DNA of 64,000 nucleotides from positions 26,854,547-26,918,546 of the forward strand of contig NC_012873.2 of assembly GCF_000003195.3 (NCBI RefSeq), given 5' to 3'. Source of the stretch: Sorghum bicolor (taxonomy: Eukaryota; Streptophyta; Magnoliopsida; Poales; Poaceae). The position numbers and the translations under genes are program-made. Below, one piece after another: positions 9,569 through 21,110 of this stretch; within the stretch, counting starts at the first letter, position 1, and every line of letters starts with the position of its first letter. The notes under the pieces are model-generated. The model searched no databases. It was not told where the DNA came from and saw only the letters and a program-made list of their open reading frames with translations.

Positions 9569-11033
9569 ACCCTAAAACCATAAAATTAACAATATCTGCA
9601 TACCAGGGGTCAGACCTGTTAATCCCGTAGAGCATGTCGTCCTGGAGTGAATCATTGATGGGGGTTTCCTGTGGATTCTTAAAATGCATAATAGACAAGT
9701 GATCAGCAACAGAATTTTCTACTCCCTTTTTATCTTTTATTTCCAAGTCAAATTCTTGAAGTAATAAGATCCATCTAATCTGGCGAGGTTTAGCATCTTT
9801 TTTAGTGAGTAGATATTTTAGTGCAGCATGATTAGTGTAAACAATTATTTTAGCTCCAACTAAATAAGATCTAAATTTATCAATGGCAAAGACAATGGCC
9901 AGAAGCTCTTTTTCAGTGGTTGCATAATTAAGTTGAGCTCTTGTCAAAGTTTTACTAGCACAAGCAATTGCATGATGCTTCTTATTTTTAGTTTGTCCCA
10001 AAACTACCCCCACAGCATAATCACTAGCATCACACATAATTTCGAAAGGCAATGACCAATCAGGGGGTTGAATGATTGGTGCATTGATGAGTGCATTCTT
10101 TAATAAATTGAAAGATGTTAGGCATGTATCATCAAATTCGAAATGAGCATCCTTGGCTAGCAAAAGAGTAAGAGGTCTAGCAATAAATGAAAAATCTTTT
10201 ATGAATCTACGATAAAAACCAGCATGGCCAAGAAAGCTTCGAATTCCTTTTATATTCACAGGTGGAGGTGGTTGTTCAATTACTTCAATATTAGCTTTGT
10301 CTACCTCAATACCTCTTTCAGACACTAGGTGTCCCAGCACTATTTCTTCCCTAACCATAAAATGACATTTTTCCCAATTGAGGACTAAGTGCTTTTCTTC
10401 ACATCTTTGCAAAACCTTATCTAAGTTTTCAAGACAACTATCGAAAGTGTTTCCATATACAGAGAAATCATTCATGAAAACTTCCATAATCTCTTCAATC
10501 ATATCAGAAAATATAGACATCATGCATCTTTGAAAAGAAGCTGGTGCATTACATAACCCAAAAGACATTCTACGGTAAGCATAAGTTCCGTATGGGCATG
10601 TAAAAGTGGTTTTGCTTTGATCGTCGGGATAGATCGAGATCTGGTGATACCCTGAATATCCATCTAAGAAACAGAAGAATGAATGGTTCGCTAATCGCTC
10701 TAGCATCTCATCTATGAAAGGTAAAGGAAAATGATCCTTTTTTGTGGATTTGTTTAGTTTTATATAGTCTATGCACATCCGCCACCCTGTGACGGTGCGT
10801 TGCGGAATTAGCTCGTTCTTTTCATTCGTAACAACAGTCATCCCTCCCTTTTTAGGCACAACTTGGACTGGGCTCACCCACTCACTGTGCGGCATAGGAT
10901 ATATAATCTCTACATGCAGCAACTTTATAACTTCCTTTTTAACTACCTCTCTCAACGCGTTGTTAAGTCTACGTTGGGGCTCTCGAGAAGGTGAAACAGA
11001 AGGATCTGTCGGTATACAATGGGTACAAATCAT
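9363..11033 (-). pseudogene. Element B reverse transcriptase-RNase H, catalytic aspartates changed
   Basis: A 556-codon open frame encodes RT and RNase H of the Athila clade. RT motifs run [48 protein letters not shown]. The active site reads FMNDFSVYG where the clade has FMDD, so one metal-binding aspartate is asparagine. RNase H has CDASDYAVG and TEKELLA intact, but YTNHAALK in place of YTDH, a second D to N change; VADHLS follows. Both changes are G to A on the coding strand. The last about 40 codons are out of frame with the integrase. The frame starts abruptly because solo LTR I is inserted just upstream. Confidence 0.92.
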
Positions 11034-11043
11034 AGGAATGATT

Positions 11044-14021
11044 TGTAACAGAACCGCCCAAATTATAAGAGATTAAGCCTAATAGTGACCATTGGCATAG
11101 TCAAACCATCGAGCTTAAGCCCATATAATTCCGGTAGTCCGTGAAATCTCGAAGGATTTCAAACCACAGATCGTACATATAGCCAAGATCGTAATAAGTT
11201 TAGCGGTCACCATCCACAATTACATCCAGTTCGAAAACATTCATACAATACATCGTAGTGCTTAAAGTTATTACAAACCAAGTTCATAAGTAGCGGAAGC
11301 TTCATAATTTGAAAATAACACACACATGCTTAGTCTGATACAGTGCCACAATTCGGTCAATCCCGCAAAAGCAAAAGAGAAGACAGAGTGATCATCGCCC
11401 GTGGTCTAGTCATCACCCATGGCTGGGTACAGACAGAGGATGCAATAACCATAGTACATTTGACCATCTGCAAAACAACATGGGAGTAGAACCCTGAGTA
11501 CAAGAATGTACTCAGCTAGACTTACCCGTCATAAATTAAAATAAAGACTCTTCAAGGATCATGAAGGCTATATAGTGGAGTAGCTGACAACCTTTTTGCA
11601 TAACTGCAAGATTCTATTAACATACCCTACATAAATCTTTCTGCTTTTAATTTGCTCAAGTTGACAGTATCATTACCTATTATCTAGGTTTGCACCTGCA
11701 CTATTACAAGCAAGTATAGTGATATGATGGTACCTCATCATAGCATTCATAAACCATTCATCATTATAACCCAAGTGTTCCATAGTCCTTACTACGAGGA
11801 CGAAGCTCATGTCAAGTGCTCACTATCCAGGAGCGATGGCAATTCGAATCGATTTCTAACCAGCTGGTGGGGTATTCCCCACACGAACCACACTCACTGA
11901 TCAAGTGAGCTACAGATCACCGTATTACACTATCCAGGACCAATTCGCGGGTTTGACAGGCACCGCCAATACCCGAGGACCGTTCCGGCGATCGAGGTAT
12001 CCAAGGTATACCAAGGTTGCGCGCCGCGCCCTCGTCGTTCTCCTCAACCCTCACCAATACAGCGCATGGCGGCTCGATTCCCGGCCCGGATAGTGTTCAG
12101 GCTTCGCGGTCGGAACGACTTATCGTTCCAGCTAAGTGTGGGGCATGCGTTCAACATGACAAGAGGGCCGTCAACGATCGGTCCTTAATCAACACAGGCA
12201 GGGGCACTATGGTCAACCCACCATAAGACCCTGCCCGGTCTCCAATTCCATTCCACACTTGGTTATTCTTTTCCTAAAGCAATCACTGCTTAATCAAGCA
12301 GGTATCCACCTATATCTCGCAGGTGACAGGAAATCACCCGACTTCTACCGGACTAAGCAAGCTAAGCATAGACTCCGTACCTATCTACATAGGACAAGGT
12401 AGATAAACGAGTGGTGATATCAAGGAGTACATATGCATCAACGGTATCAAGCAATTCCTATCACTTAAATGCATTATAGTAAAACAAGCATAATATATCG
12501 TGTAAGTTAGCGAGAATAGGGAGACTTAGAATGCTCCGGGGCTTGCCTTTCTCAAACGTGCTGGGTCGGTGATCCGGGCACTCCTGTAGCTCTTCTCTGG
12601 GTTCCGGTGCTTCCAGAGGTTCCTGCTCCTGGGTCTTCTCGGGCTCCTCGGGTCCCACCTCGTTCTCCTGCGAGCTTGTATGATGCATGTGTGCTCATGA
12701 GTGGAGTGCGAGATGCCCGGGGTGCAATGCTCATACGATAGAATATCAGATGACTATGACATGATGTATGGATGATTTATGTGATCATTTACAAGGTAGT
12801 CAACATCATCCAAGAATCATGCAATTGAATTAAACATATATTGCATTCTCTTCTATAAATTGCCTTCAAGTGTAACCAGCAACTCACATGATGCTTCAAA
12901 GATACAACAAACCCCTTTTTATTCTATTTAACCCATATATAACAATTCATAGTTTCTTTATTTATTTTTAGACCCCTCAAAATTTACATGCAGTTCTGTT
13001 CGTCAATAAATTCCACAAAAATTACAGGAGACTACCAGTCAAGCATAAAGTCTACCACAAAATTTTCATAATTTTTGGATACTTATTTTGAGCTACAAAA
13101 ATCACAAGATTAATTAACAAAGGCAAGTACAATTACTCTACTGTGGTATAAGTGTCAAACGGCGAGTGCGCTGGTGGTTTTGGCGTCGAGTTTGGGGCAC
13201 TGGCGTGGCCGGCGGTGAGCGGCGGAGCTTCTCCGGCGATGGCGCTGCGGCGGAGCTCCTACGGCTGTGGTTGCGCTCGCGAGCGGAGGAAGGAGAGAGG
13301 GAGGCGCGGGCGACAGAGCGAGTGGAGCGGCCTGGGGGCTCGGCTCGGCGTCCCGACCAGGTAAAGCCGGTCGGCCGCGGCGCGTCCACGACACCGGCGT
13401 ACGGCCGCCACGTGGCCGGCGCCGGGCGGAGCGAGGCGGGCGCCGCGCGTGGGGGAGAGAGGGGAGGGGGAGGCAGGCCGGGCCGCTATCTGGGCCGAAA
13501 GGGAGGCGGGGTTGGCCCAGCAGCGCCTGCCCCCTTTTCCATTTTTTTTGAATTTCTTTTCTCAAATTCTTTTCTAAATTCATTTAGACCATTTTAAAAT
13601 CATTTTCACCTCTTTCTCCCTAAAGTAAAGTTATTCCAAAACAAAAATCCTACAACTTTGTTTTAATAAGCAAGATCAAATTCCAATTAGAATTTGAATT
13701 ACAAATTAAAACTAGTTCTTGGTTTTCAAATAAATTCATTTTGGGGATTTTTGTATAAATTCCATTTCACAAATTCTATGGCTCCAAAAATTGCACATAA
13801 AATATTCTTAAATCTTCTTGCACACAATTCAACCTAGTTTGAATATTCCACATTTTTAGAAGCAAGCATCATATTTTTAACATATTTAAATGACATGGAA
13901 TAAAGCACATAAAATCACATTTTGGGATGAATGACATGCTCATGTGATGCTATGCTTGATGAGAATGCTTATGCATTGCTTTGGCAAGACTAAGTGCATG
14001 CTTAACACCTAGGGTGTTACA
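11044..14021 (-). mobile_element. Solo LTR I (Tekay-type, 2978 bp) in element B
   Basis: It is flanked by direct repeats TGATT (11039-11043 and 14022-14026). Minus strand begins TGTAACACCCTAGGTG and ends GGGCGGTTCTGTTACA, the same ends as the LTRs of complete element C. There is no PBS, PPT or coding domain, so this is a solo LTR left by LTR-LTR recombination. Internally (minus orientation) it has an A/T-rich start, a GC- and CpG-rich block (13150-13530), an A/T-rich stretch, the acidic ORF (12461-12688), several blocks conserved with the other LTRs and the 22-base hairpin (11494-11515). Confidence 0.92.
12461..12688 (-). CDS. Conserved acidic ORF in solo LTR I
   Basis: A minus-strand frame of 75 codons: MHHTSSQENEVGPEEPEK, a run rich in E, P and Q, then the conserved core ECPDHRPSTF and GKPRSILSLP, then a non-conserved tail. 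The same core is in the LTRs of C (both copies), N, M and F. Relative to C, eight of nine codons of the ECPDHRPST segment differ and all differences are synonymous (including TCC against AGC for serine), which suggests selection on the peptide at some time. Upstream sequence at 12665-12690 contains AG dinucleotides that could be splice acceptors. Function unknown; it may be the last exon of a spliced LTR gene or a short upstream ORF in the leader. Confidence 0.5.
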   Translation of the reverse strand: MHHTSSQENEVGPEEPEKTQEQEPLEAPEPREELQECPDHRPSTFEKGKPRSILSLPILANLHDILCLFYYNAFK

Positions 14022-14211
14022 TGATTCCTGTTAGATCCTGGAGTGAGTAGCCGAAAACTGAGTGATGTTTCTCAAGAATGGTCATCAATCGCAAAGTTTT
14101 CTCCTGAGTGAGTTTATCACTAATGATTACAGGAAACTCTAGATTATTGTTTAGGAAAGCATAGGTAAGACCGGGTGGTCAAGTTTTAAGCTATATGGGA
14201 GGTCTAGGTGT

Positions 14212-15696
14212 TTATGCAAACTCATCTAAGGGTTCAGATTCAGGAGATTCGGCCTCTTCTTCTGTGAAGAAAGGAGCTTCTTCTTCTAAGTCTAGTTCAT
14301 TTAATAGCTCTAGAGATGCAACCTTTACCTCCTCCATAGGATCAGGCAAAAGATATGACTCGGTCTTATTATTTAAGGAGTGAGAAATCGTTATTGGAAA
14401 TTTAAAATCTTTTCCAAAAGAAATGTGTAGCGTTCCAGTTTGACCTTCATAAAGGAGTCTTCTAAAAGGTTGTCCTATCAACAGGTCGAAGTCCCATGTA
14501 TCAAAGATATAGAAGTTCAAATGAACCATGGAGCCTTCTACCATAAAGGGTAGGACATTAATAATTCTAAGACTGGGGACTAATCGTCCCGAAGATTCCT
14601 TTGTGACCTTTGTTGTGGGGGTTAAGACTAGTTTTTTAAATAATTTAAGTCCAAAAGCTTCAGACATGATATTGATCCCCACAACAGGATTATAGAGAGC
14701 ATCAAATTGATCAGAATTATAAGCACAACATATAGTTATAGGAGGTGTGTCCAAACAGATCACATCAGAGGAAAGCTCTGACTCTTCCAACCATTCGCTA
14801 CTCATGACTGAGATAAGCTCTCTCAATTGATGTTCACTCGGCAAACAAATGCTAAAATGGCCATTTTGGGGTTTGTCAATAGAATGGTAGTTTGAAATGT
14901 TTCCAAAATCGGCAAAAAGATCAGATTCTATATCCAGCATGAAATCAGGTGGTGGAATTTCTTCCTTTTGTGGCTCAGAACTTGGAATAGCTAAAGTAGA
15001 TTGAGAATTTGGCAGAGTGTCTACTTCAGCTTCTTGGGTTTCATCATGAAGGGTATTATCCATCTCAGCTTCTAGGATTCTATCTAGGATTGCTCTAGCA
15101 TCATCAGTAGGGATGCAAAAGAAAGAACCTCTAGACATTGTATGTAGCATTTGTTTATGATCTTTTTGAAGACCTCGAAAAAAGTGAAATAAAAGAACAG
15201 AGTCTTCAAGATTATGTTTTGGACCAGATTCTAAAAGATTAGAAAAACATTTCCAGGATTTTCCCAAAGTTTCATTATCTTTTTGTTTAAAAGATAGGAC
15301 TTCGAGTCTAGGGTCACCAATACGGTCGAGTGAATAAAAATCTAGACAAAAGTTGGCTCGTAAGACTCCCCATTCACCTCGTTGTTTATTTACCTTCTGA
15401 CTATACCATTGTCCAGCTTCTCCCCTTAAAGAAAAAGGAAAAAGCTTCCAACGTAAAGTTTTATCAGAAATGCCTTCAATGCGAAGACAATCACATGTTT
15501 GCTCAAAATATCTAATATGAAGGTTAGGGTTTTCGTCTTCCTTTCCTGAAAAGGATAGGTTTTGAATCATGGCAATCAACCTGGAACTTAACCTATACTG
15601 GGATGTTTGGATAGGCTGTGATGACTCCCATGGTAAAAGGTCAGTTTCCGAAGGTGTTGCAAATTGATAGATCGATTTAGAATCTTGGTTTTCCAT
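14212..15696 (-). CDS. Element B gag-protease ORF
   Basis: I chose the ATG at 15694-15696 (MENQDSKSIYQFATPSETD) because element D has the same start; an upstream in-frame ATG at 15777 only adds a hydrophobic non-conserved run. The 495-codon frame is open. The capsid-like gag domain spans roughly residues 35-190 (RLIAMIQNLSFSGKEDEN, FEQTCDCLRIEGIS, LFPFSLRGEAGQWY). The C-terminal third is the protease-like part (NPVVGINIMSEAF ... VHLNFYIFDTWDFDLLIGQP), with no clear DTG/DSG triad at the usual place. No CCHC knuckle is visible. It ends in TAA where D continues with GAA into pol, so gag and pol may be separated here by a mutation. Element as a whole is defective. Confidence 0.85.
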   Translation of the reverse strand: MENQDSKSIYQFATPSETDLLPWESSQPIQTSQYRLSSRLIAMIQNLSFSGKEDENPNLHIRYFEQTCDCLRIEGISDKTLRWKLFPFSLRGEAGQWYSQKVNKQRGEWGVLRANFCLDFYSLDRIGDPRLEVLSFKQKDNETLGKSWKCFSNLLESGPKHNLEDSVLLFHFFRGLQKDHKQMLHTMSRGSFFCIPTDDARAILDRILEAEMDNTLHDETQEAEVDTLPNSQSTLAIPSSEPQKEEIPPPDFMLDIESDLFADFGNISNYHSIDKPQNGHFSICLPSEHQLRELISVMSSEWLEESELSSDVICLDTPPITICCAYNSDQFDALYNPVVGINIMSEAFGLKLFKKLVLTPTTKVTKESSGRLVPSLRIINVLPFMVEGSMVHLNFYIFDTWDFDLLIGQPFRRLLYEGQTGTLHISFGKDFKFPITISHSLNNKTESYLLPDPMEEVKVASLELLNELDLEEEAPFFTEEEAESPESEPLDEFA

Positions 15697-15800
15697 AAGG
15701 TAAGAGTAAGGAAAATAAAGAATATAAAAAGATAAGAAAAGATAAAAGTATGAATACAAGCTAGTAGTAAGACTCAAGGTTATCTTAGCAAACTGTCTTT

Positions 15801-15819
15801 CTCCCCAGCAACGGCGCCA
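15801..15819 (-). other. Element B primer binding site (tRNA-Asp)
   Basis: Minus strand TGGCGCCGTTGCTGGGGAG, the Athila tRNA-Asp primer site with one mismatch, eight bases inside the LTR border. Confidence 0.92.
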
Positions 15820-15827
15820 GAAATGCT

Positions 15828-17058
15828 TGTTGATATTTGGTAACGCAATCAGGAATTAATACGCAAGCGCATAGATATCGGTGAGCACTTCACCCGGGAT
15901 ATTATCCAGAGTATCGTATTTATATTTTTACCACTAGGACAAAGCGTGCATCTGACTAACCAGGTCTATTACTACTAACCTTTAGGCTACAACCACTATG
16001 ACTCGATGTGAGTGATGTATAGAGAAGACTTCAACTGCACCCTCGTTCTAACCTTGGTAAGGATGATCTATTGTTCTGTTGGGGAGGCTCACGGAATCTA
16101 GACACCACAGAGGATGTTTGACCCGCACCTATAAACCCTATCGATCCTACTAACGGGATTATGGGCTACAAAGGTAACTCGGAAATGTGACGTTCCTCGC
16201 TACTACCACGGTCCGACTAGACAGGGGATATCTTTGAGCATCCTAGCCCAAACACCACGTTTACGCTAGAGACGATTACTCTAAACTCTACGCAAAGGAT
16301 CAAAGTAAACTCATAAACCAAAGAACAATAAAACAAAGAACTTACTAGAATTTAGACGTCGAAATACTGAAGAATCCTAGAAGCAAGCCTTGGGTTAGGA
16401 GACTTGATCCCGCAGGTACAACCTCGGAGTAGACACCGACAGGCCGGGCTTCCTCCGATCTACACCTCCACTCTATCTCTCTCAATCTAGTAGAACTAAT
16501 TCTACTCTCACAGTGGATGCTAAGCCCTATGAGGTTCGAACCCTAAAGGAACCTCTCTCTCTGAATCCTCTCTGGAAAATATGCTAATGAATAATGGGGA
16601 TTTATTTCTCTAGGGGCTAGGGGCCTTGCTTATATAGCCCTTTCAAATGAATCCGGGCCGTCGGATCAAACTAACCTTGATTGAAGGGTTCTGCTTGATC
16701 CTCAAAGGCGGTGGAGCATAATCCACGAGACTCATGCTGATTGGCCAGTAGAGGAGGGCGGGCGCCCAGGGGGACTGGGCGGGCGCCCTGCCTATGGGCC
16801 CGCTCGGCCTCCCGCTCGTTCGTGTGGCTTCTGGAACCTTCTAGACCGAGGAAAATTGGCGCACAAGTTAATATCTCCTTGTAAACCCGACGTGTGGGCC
16901 TTTCTTCCATATTTCCTGATAACCCCCTGCAGAAATAGATTAATAGCAAAACTCGTGGAATTCTGTCAGATCGAACCCTAATTCTAGGTGTTGTTTGTAT
17001 ATTAGTCCTTTTCCTTATTTATTTCATGATTAAAATTGATACTTAAGAACCGTCAACA
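15828..17058 (-). repeat. Element B 5' LTR (1231 bp)
   Basis: Minus strand begins TGTTGACGGTTCTTAAG and ends CGTTACCAAATATCAACA. It has a TATATAA box at 16630-16636 and two GC blocks GGGCGGGCGCCC (plus-strand reading) at 16756-16767 and 16777-16788. Same family as LTRs of H, D and E. To its right lies fragment J (putative target site GCCAC, 17059-17063). Confidence 0.92.
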
Positions 17059-17966
17059 GCCACCAGGTGCGCCCGACCGCGCCCGCCTTCACCCCCGCAG
17101 CCAGAAGCGCTCGTCCACTCGCGCTCTCGCTCTCCCTCTCGCCCGCGCGCAGCAGCAGCCGCGCCGCCACATGCCATTACCGCCGGCGCTCAGAGCTCTT
17201 TCTCCTGGCAGCTCCGGCCTCTTCCATCCCATCCGCGACCACCAGCGACTACGCCTCGCCATTCCGCATCCCGCGCTCGTGCTCAATCGCGCTCAGTAAG
17301 CCTCGCGCGCCCGGTAGAGCTCACCGGAGTGAGTCGGAGCTCCGGCGACCTCTTGGCTCGCACGGTTCTCCCTCTCCTCTTTGCCATTGCTCGCGTTCTC
17401 AATTGCGTTAGCTTCGCCTTGGCATCACGCATCGTTTCCTGTCAATAGTTTGCGCTCTACCGCAGCGAGATGGCCGGACCACGGTGAGCAGCACCGCCGC
17501 GTCCGCCATTCTCGATGGCGAGGTAGCTCCGGTGCTCGTCAAGCGCTAAGAAGGGTACGGTTAGGTTCGTCTCACGCTGGGGAAGCCGTAGGTGCTCTCG
17601 GTGTCGCTGGAGACCTCTACGGCGGTGAGATCCCGGCCGGTCTACGGCCGCGGAAGCTCGGGGTGGGTGACAAGTGGAGTCGGCTGACCTATGGGTCCCA
17701 CCTTTCAGCGCCTCTAGGAGTTTGAATGCGGGTGCACTTAGCATTTTGCTACGTTTTTTGTTCTACAAGATTTCCAGAAATTGGTTAAAATCGTATTTAA
17801 TTCATATCTTGGGATTTATGGCTCCAAAACTGATGAAATAAATTTTGGTTTGTTCTATAAATCTAGATCTATAGTTTGGCGTGATTGCATGTTATGTTTG
17901 TCGATGAAAGCTAGTCGGCAGTCTACCTTGGGGTATACCCATGGTAGTAATTTATTGGCAGACAGG
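17059..17966 (+). mobile_element. Fragment J: Tekay-type LTR piece between two insertions
   Basis: About 0.9 kb of a plus-oriented LTR of the TGTAAC...GTTACA group. It contains part of the GC/CpG-rich block (17059-17700) and the A/T-rich stretch after it. The segment 17815-17880 (GATTTATGGCTCCAAAA, then ATAAATCTAGATCTATAG) matches the reverse complement of 23870-23910 in solo LTR N. Element B is inserted on its left and G on its right, so J is the oldest layer visible here. Short ORFs in the GC-rich part are open on several frames and not supported. Confidence 0.75.
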
Positions 17967-18353
17967 TGCGCAAGCTACGAACAAGACGGTGACGCAAGAC
18001 ACAGACAAGGTTTTTATCAAGATTCGGCCGTCGTGTGGGCGTAATACCTATGTTTTGCGTCCGTTTGTATTGGATTGTGTTGCGTTGAGATGAGATGTCC
18101 TAGGGGGTCTCTTGCCTCTCTTTATATAATCTAGAGGGCCGGGTTACAGATATGTAAACTAATCCTAGTCGGGTGCCATAGATAACACGATATCAATTCC
18201 TATTCTAACCGACTTGAATCTGGCTTGATCTCCACGTCTTGTTTCCTTGCGTGAAACTCCGAGCAGTTAGATCAAGCTTCAAACTGTCTCATGATGGGCC
18301 AAGTCTGCTGGCCCAAGTCTAGCCGTAAGGGTATAGGGGTTTATACCCCCACA
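17967..18353 (-). repeat. Element G 3' LTR (387 bp, Tat type)
   Basis: Minus strand begins TGTGGGGGTATAAACCCC and ends GTAGCTTGCGCA. TATATAAA box at 18121-18128 (minus). It is the same LTR family as the plus-oriented LTR of element O (63612-64000). Confidence 0.88.
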
Positions 18354-19012
18354 ACTAGTCCCCGAGCTCCATGTATTATGATGCAACACGCCGTCTTGAG
18401 CTTCTTCGACCAGCAAGACTTGACATCTTTGACAACCAGGAAAGTCACTTGAACGATTGTAACGGTATTTTAACCAATCTTAAAAACCAGTTGACCAACA
18501 TCAACATCAAAGAAGCGGGTTGTTCGAAGAATGCATGGTGCTCTTGAGAAAAAATATTTCTTTCCTGATGAAGTATGCCCACTTTACTTTTATATATATT
18601 AAAGTCTGCCAAAAACAAGCAAGTTCACTGCAAGGTGAAGTGTGCCCACTTAGTCCTCGAGCCTGGTAGTAGGTGACGTAGGCACGTGGTGCCAGGTTCA
18701 AAAAAGAAAAAGTCTTCATAGAAATTCTGATGCTGAGATGCATTGCCAGATGCATCGTACCGATGTAGTCCCCGAGCTTGCTGGAATGCGTAGTATGAGC
18801 CTTGTAGCAAGGTCAAAATAGTTAAAGTTATCCAACTAGATGTTATGCAATTGGATTTTCCAAGCCGAGGGCGCGTCACACTTGTTTGCGACTGAATGGA
18901 AACGGTCAACCGGTCCGGCGAACTGGTCGGCCAGTCCCCGAGCATATCGTGCTCGGTGGTCGGTACAGTCCCCAGATTGTCGAATATGCAAACTGGTAGG
19001 CCAGTCCCCGAG
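18354..19012 (-). repeat. Polypurine tract and five PPT-like copies in element G
   Basis: The base next to the LTR begins the tract GAGCTCGGGGACTAGT (minus; 18354-18369), the expected PPT. The core CTCGGGGACT recurs at about 18652 (one mismatch), 18767, 18933, 18967 (truncated/mismatched) and 19003; the copies at 18933 and 19003 lie in a 70-bp direct repeat (GGCCAGTCCCCGAGCATATC on plus). The rest of the stretch to about 19300 holds no gene. Confidence 0.75.
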
Positions 19013-19305
19013 CATATCATATTCGTCTGGCCGAAGATCGTGCTTATCTTTTGAAAAAAATCGTATCACCGTATTAATGCGCGATGTGACGGAGCATCCT
19101 GCCATATTGTCAGTCTATTGCATAAAAAGGGGTGCCTGCTAACTGTGCAGCCGCTCTTTGCACCGACCAAGAAAAGGAAACCAGCAATCATTCAAAAAGG
19201 CCACCAAATTAACTGCGATAATTCTTGAAAACCGAAACGCCACAACTGCCGCAAGATCCGCCAACTTCCCCAAAATGCGGGAAGTGGGAAAGGTGGATTT
19301 GCTGT

Positions 19306-19311
19306 TATAAA
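19306..19311 (+). promoter_or_regulatory. TATA box of the antisense gene in element G
   Basis: TATAAA in the context GCTGTTATAAAGGGC, about 135 bases upstream of the chosen ATG at 19445 and on the strand opposite to the element. Confidence 0.55.
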
Positions 19312-19444
19312 GGGCTTGATGTTGCATCCTTATTTTTTACCCAGCAGTTGCATAGCAGCCTCCTGGCCTTTGCTACTACTGCCTCCTACCTTCACCATCC
19401 TCAACATCCTCAACACCCAGTTCAATGCTCCTCCTGCTACGACA

Positions 19445-20901
19445 ATGGTGAAGAGCGATTCGAAGAAAAGGGCCAAGATGATGGCCAAAGAGTGGAAGAA
19501 GTCTTGGAGCACCATGAGGTCCCTCAACGACCTCGTCGGAATTGGGCGTCTGCACAACCAGGAGCTCGGCGGCTGGAGGGCACTAGATGGAGAGAGTTTC
19601 CCCGACCCCCGTGCTGGTGAGATCGTAGTCTTTGAGGATTACTTCAAAAGGGGATTTGGGGTTCCCGTTTATCCTTTTCTTCAAGGTCTTATCCTTTACT
19701 ATGAGATCGGGATTTGCAATCTGCACCAAACTCTTTTCTCCTTATCTCTACCTTCATTCATCTGTGCGAGGCATATATTGAGATAGAGCCGCATTTCGAT
19801 CTCTTCCGCTATCTGTTCTGTTTGAGGAAGAAGGGAGCAGTTGGAGGCTCCAAGATTGCAGGTGGAGTATACCTTAATCTTCGCAATGGGATGAAGACTT
19901 GTTACCTCAGCTGCCCATGGAACACCTCCCTCACCGAGTGGTACAAGAGGTGGTTCTACATCAGGGAGGAGCCGGGCAGCGCCACGTTCTGTGACGTCGG
20001 CTATGTTCCCGAGAAGAGGGTTAGCTGGATAGATTGTCCAGAGTATACTAGTCAAGTGTCAGAGCTGATGAGCCTGATCGACTGGTCCCGCCTGGATGGA
20101 CCAGGAGTGTTCGGGAATTTCCTCGCCCGACGAGTGATGCCTTGCCAGAAGAGAGTGCACTTGGCGTACGAGTACGCAGGAAGCCAAGACCCAACCAGGA
20201 TGCACCGGGACAGTTTGGAAAAATCAGAGATCCAGCGGATGATGAGCGAGTTATTCAACCTAGCTGATAATAGCTTCGTTCGAAGTGATCACCGGATGCA
20301 CGCTGGAGGTCGAGTGCAAGGTTGGTGAGGAGCTGAAGAACATGAATCGAGAGCTAGCTGGTAAGAGCTATTTCGTCCTTTTCGATCACGCAGTTCTCTT
20401 TCTTTTTTTATACTGAGGTAGCATGTTGCTGACTGTTTGCTTGGGTTTTTTGAAAACTTTGTCATAGTGCTTAAAGCCAACACCAAGAAGCACCTCGATG
20501 AGCTGGTCAAGGAACGGGACTCCTCGATAACGAACTGCATCAAGCTCTGGAAAGGAGTTGCCCCAGTACTTGACCTGATCAGCCCCGAGCTCCCCGAGGA
20601 CCAGCCCCGCGCGCCGAAACGGGACTCGGTCGAGAAGGCGCAGCAAGCCTAGGGCTGGCTTCAGCAGTTCGTCAAGGATGCCGGGGAGATTGCCGGAGCA
20701 CACGTCCTCAGCATGGCACGCACTCACTACCCCCTAGTTGATTTGTCCCGACTGGAGAGGGGATATCCGAAGGAGGTTGGTCCGAGGGAGGTAGATGACC
20801 ATCGCGTCAGCCTGCTCGACCTGTCGTCAACGGTGATCGGCGATATAAACCTCTGCGGGACGTCAACCCCCCGATCAGCCGGGATCAGACAGGTCAGCTA
20901 G
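19445..20901 (+). pseudogene. Antisense extra gene of the Tat element (gypsy-type 'transposase' family, PF04195-like)
   Basis: Plus-strand gene inside the minus-strand element. ATG 19445-19447 gives MVKSDSKKRAKMMAKEWKK, then the conserved domain ..YFKRGFGVPVYPFLQGLILYY.. and, after a one-base deletion near 19727, ..STFIHLCEAYIEIEPHFDLFRYLFCLR.. and ..WFYIREEPGS... I know this pattern as the domain called 'putative gypsy type transposon' (Pfam Transposase_28), common in grass Tat elements; it is not a cut-and-paste transposase. A 107-base intron is likely at 20361-20467 (GTAAGAG ... GTCATAG). The downstream exon reads VLKANTKKHLDELVKERDSS, with a stop at 20650 followed by more open frame to 20901. 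A further frame change is near 20290. Function in the element is unknown. Confidence 0.8.
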
Positions 20902-21110
20902 GTAATTGTCGGGGGCGTCGATTGCGGGAGATGGGCAGTCGACGCCTACGGTCTAGACCAGCCAGGCGCCGGTGGCCCCGACCCCTTCGGCGGGACGAGA
21001 GAGCCGTGCAGGTGATCAGCCCGAGCAGTAGATTTGTAGAGTAGTCTGTAGGTGTAGACTAGAAGCCACCCAGAGGGGTGTTTATTGTAAACTTTGTATT
21101 TAAAGTTTGT

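Larger units (their letters stand above)
7109..17058 (-). mobile_element. Element B: Athila-clade Ty3/gypsy retrotransposon
   Basis: Minus-strand order: 5' LTR (15828-17058), tRNA-Asp PBS (15801-15819), gag-protease (14212-15696), RT-RNase H (9363-11033), integrase (8354-9568), then a promoter-like region and an ORF at the env position (7369-7997). The 3' end is missing because H is inserted at 7109. Solo LTR I splits the start of pol at 11044-14021 with a TGATT duplication. The RT wording ([47 protein letters not shown]) is diagnostic for Athila. Outer target site begins at 17059 (GCCAC), in Tekay-type LTR fragment J. Confidence 0.92.

Noticed and set aside
13152..13597. Long overlapping ORFs in the GC-rich part of solo LTR I
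   Set aside because: Open in several frames on both strands because of GC content; composition is low-complexity P/R/S/A; no family resemblance and not conserved as frames between LTR subfamilies.
11044..14021. DNA transposon with inverted ends TGTAACA/TGTTACA and 5-bp duplication
   Set aside because: The same sequence occurs as two direct LTRs around gag-pol in element C, with PBS and PPT, so it is a solo LTR.
19445..20901. A separate DNA transposon, because of the 'transposase' family name
   Set aside because: It has no terminal inverted repeats or TSD of its own and lies at the usual antisense position in a Tat element.
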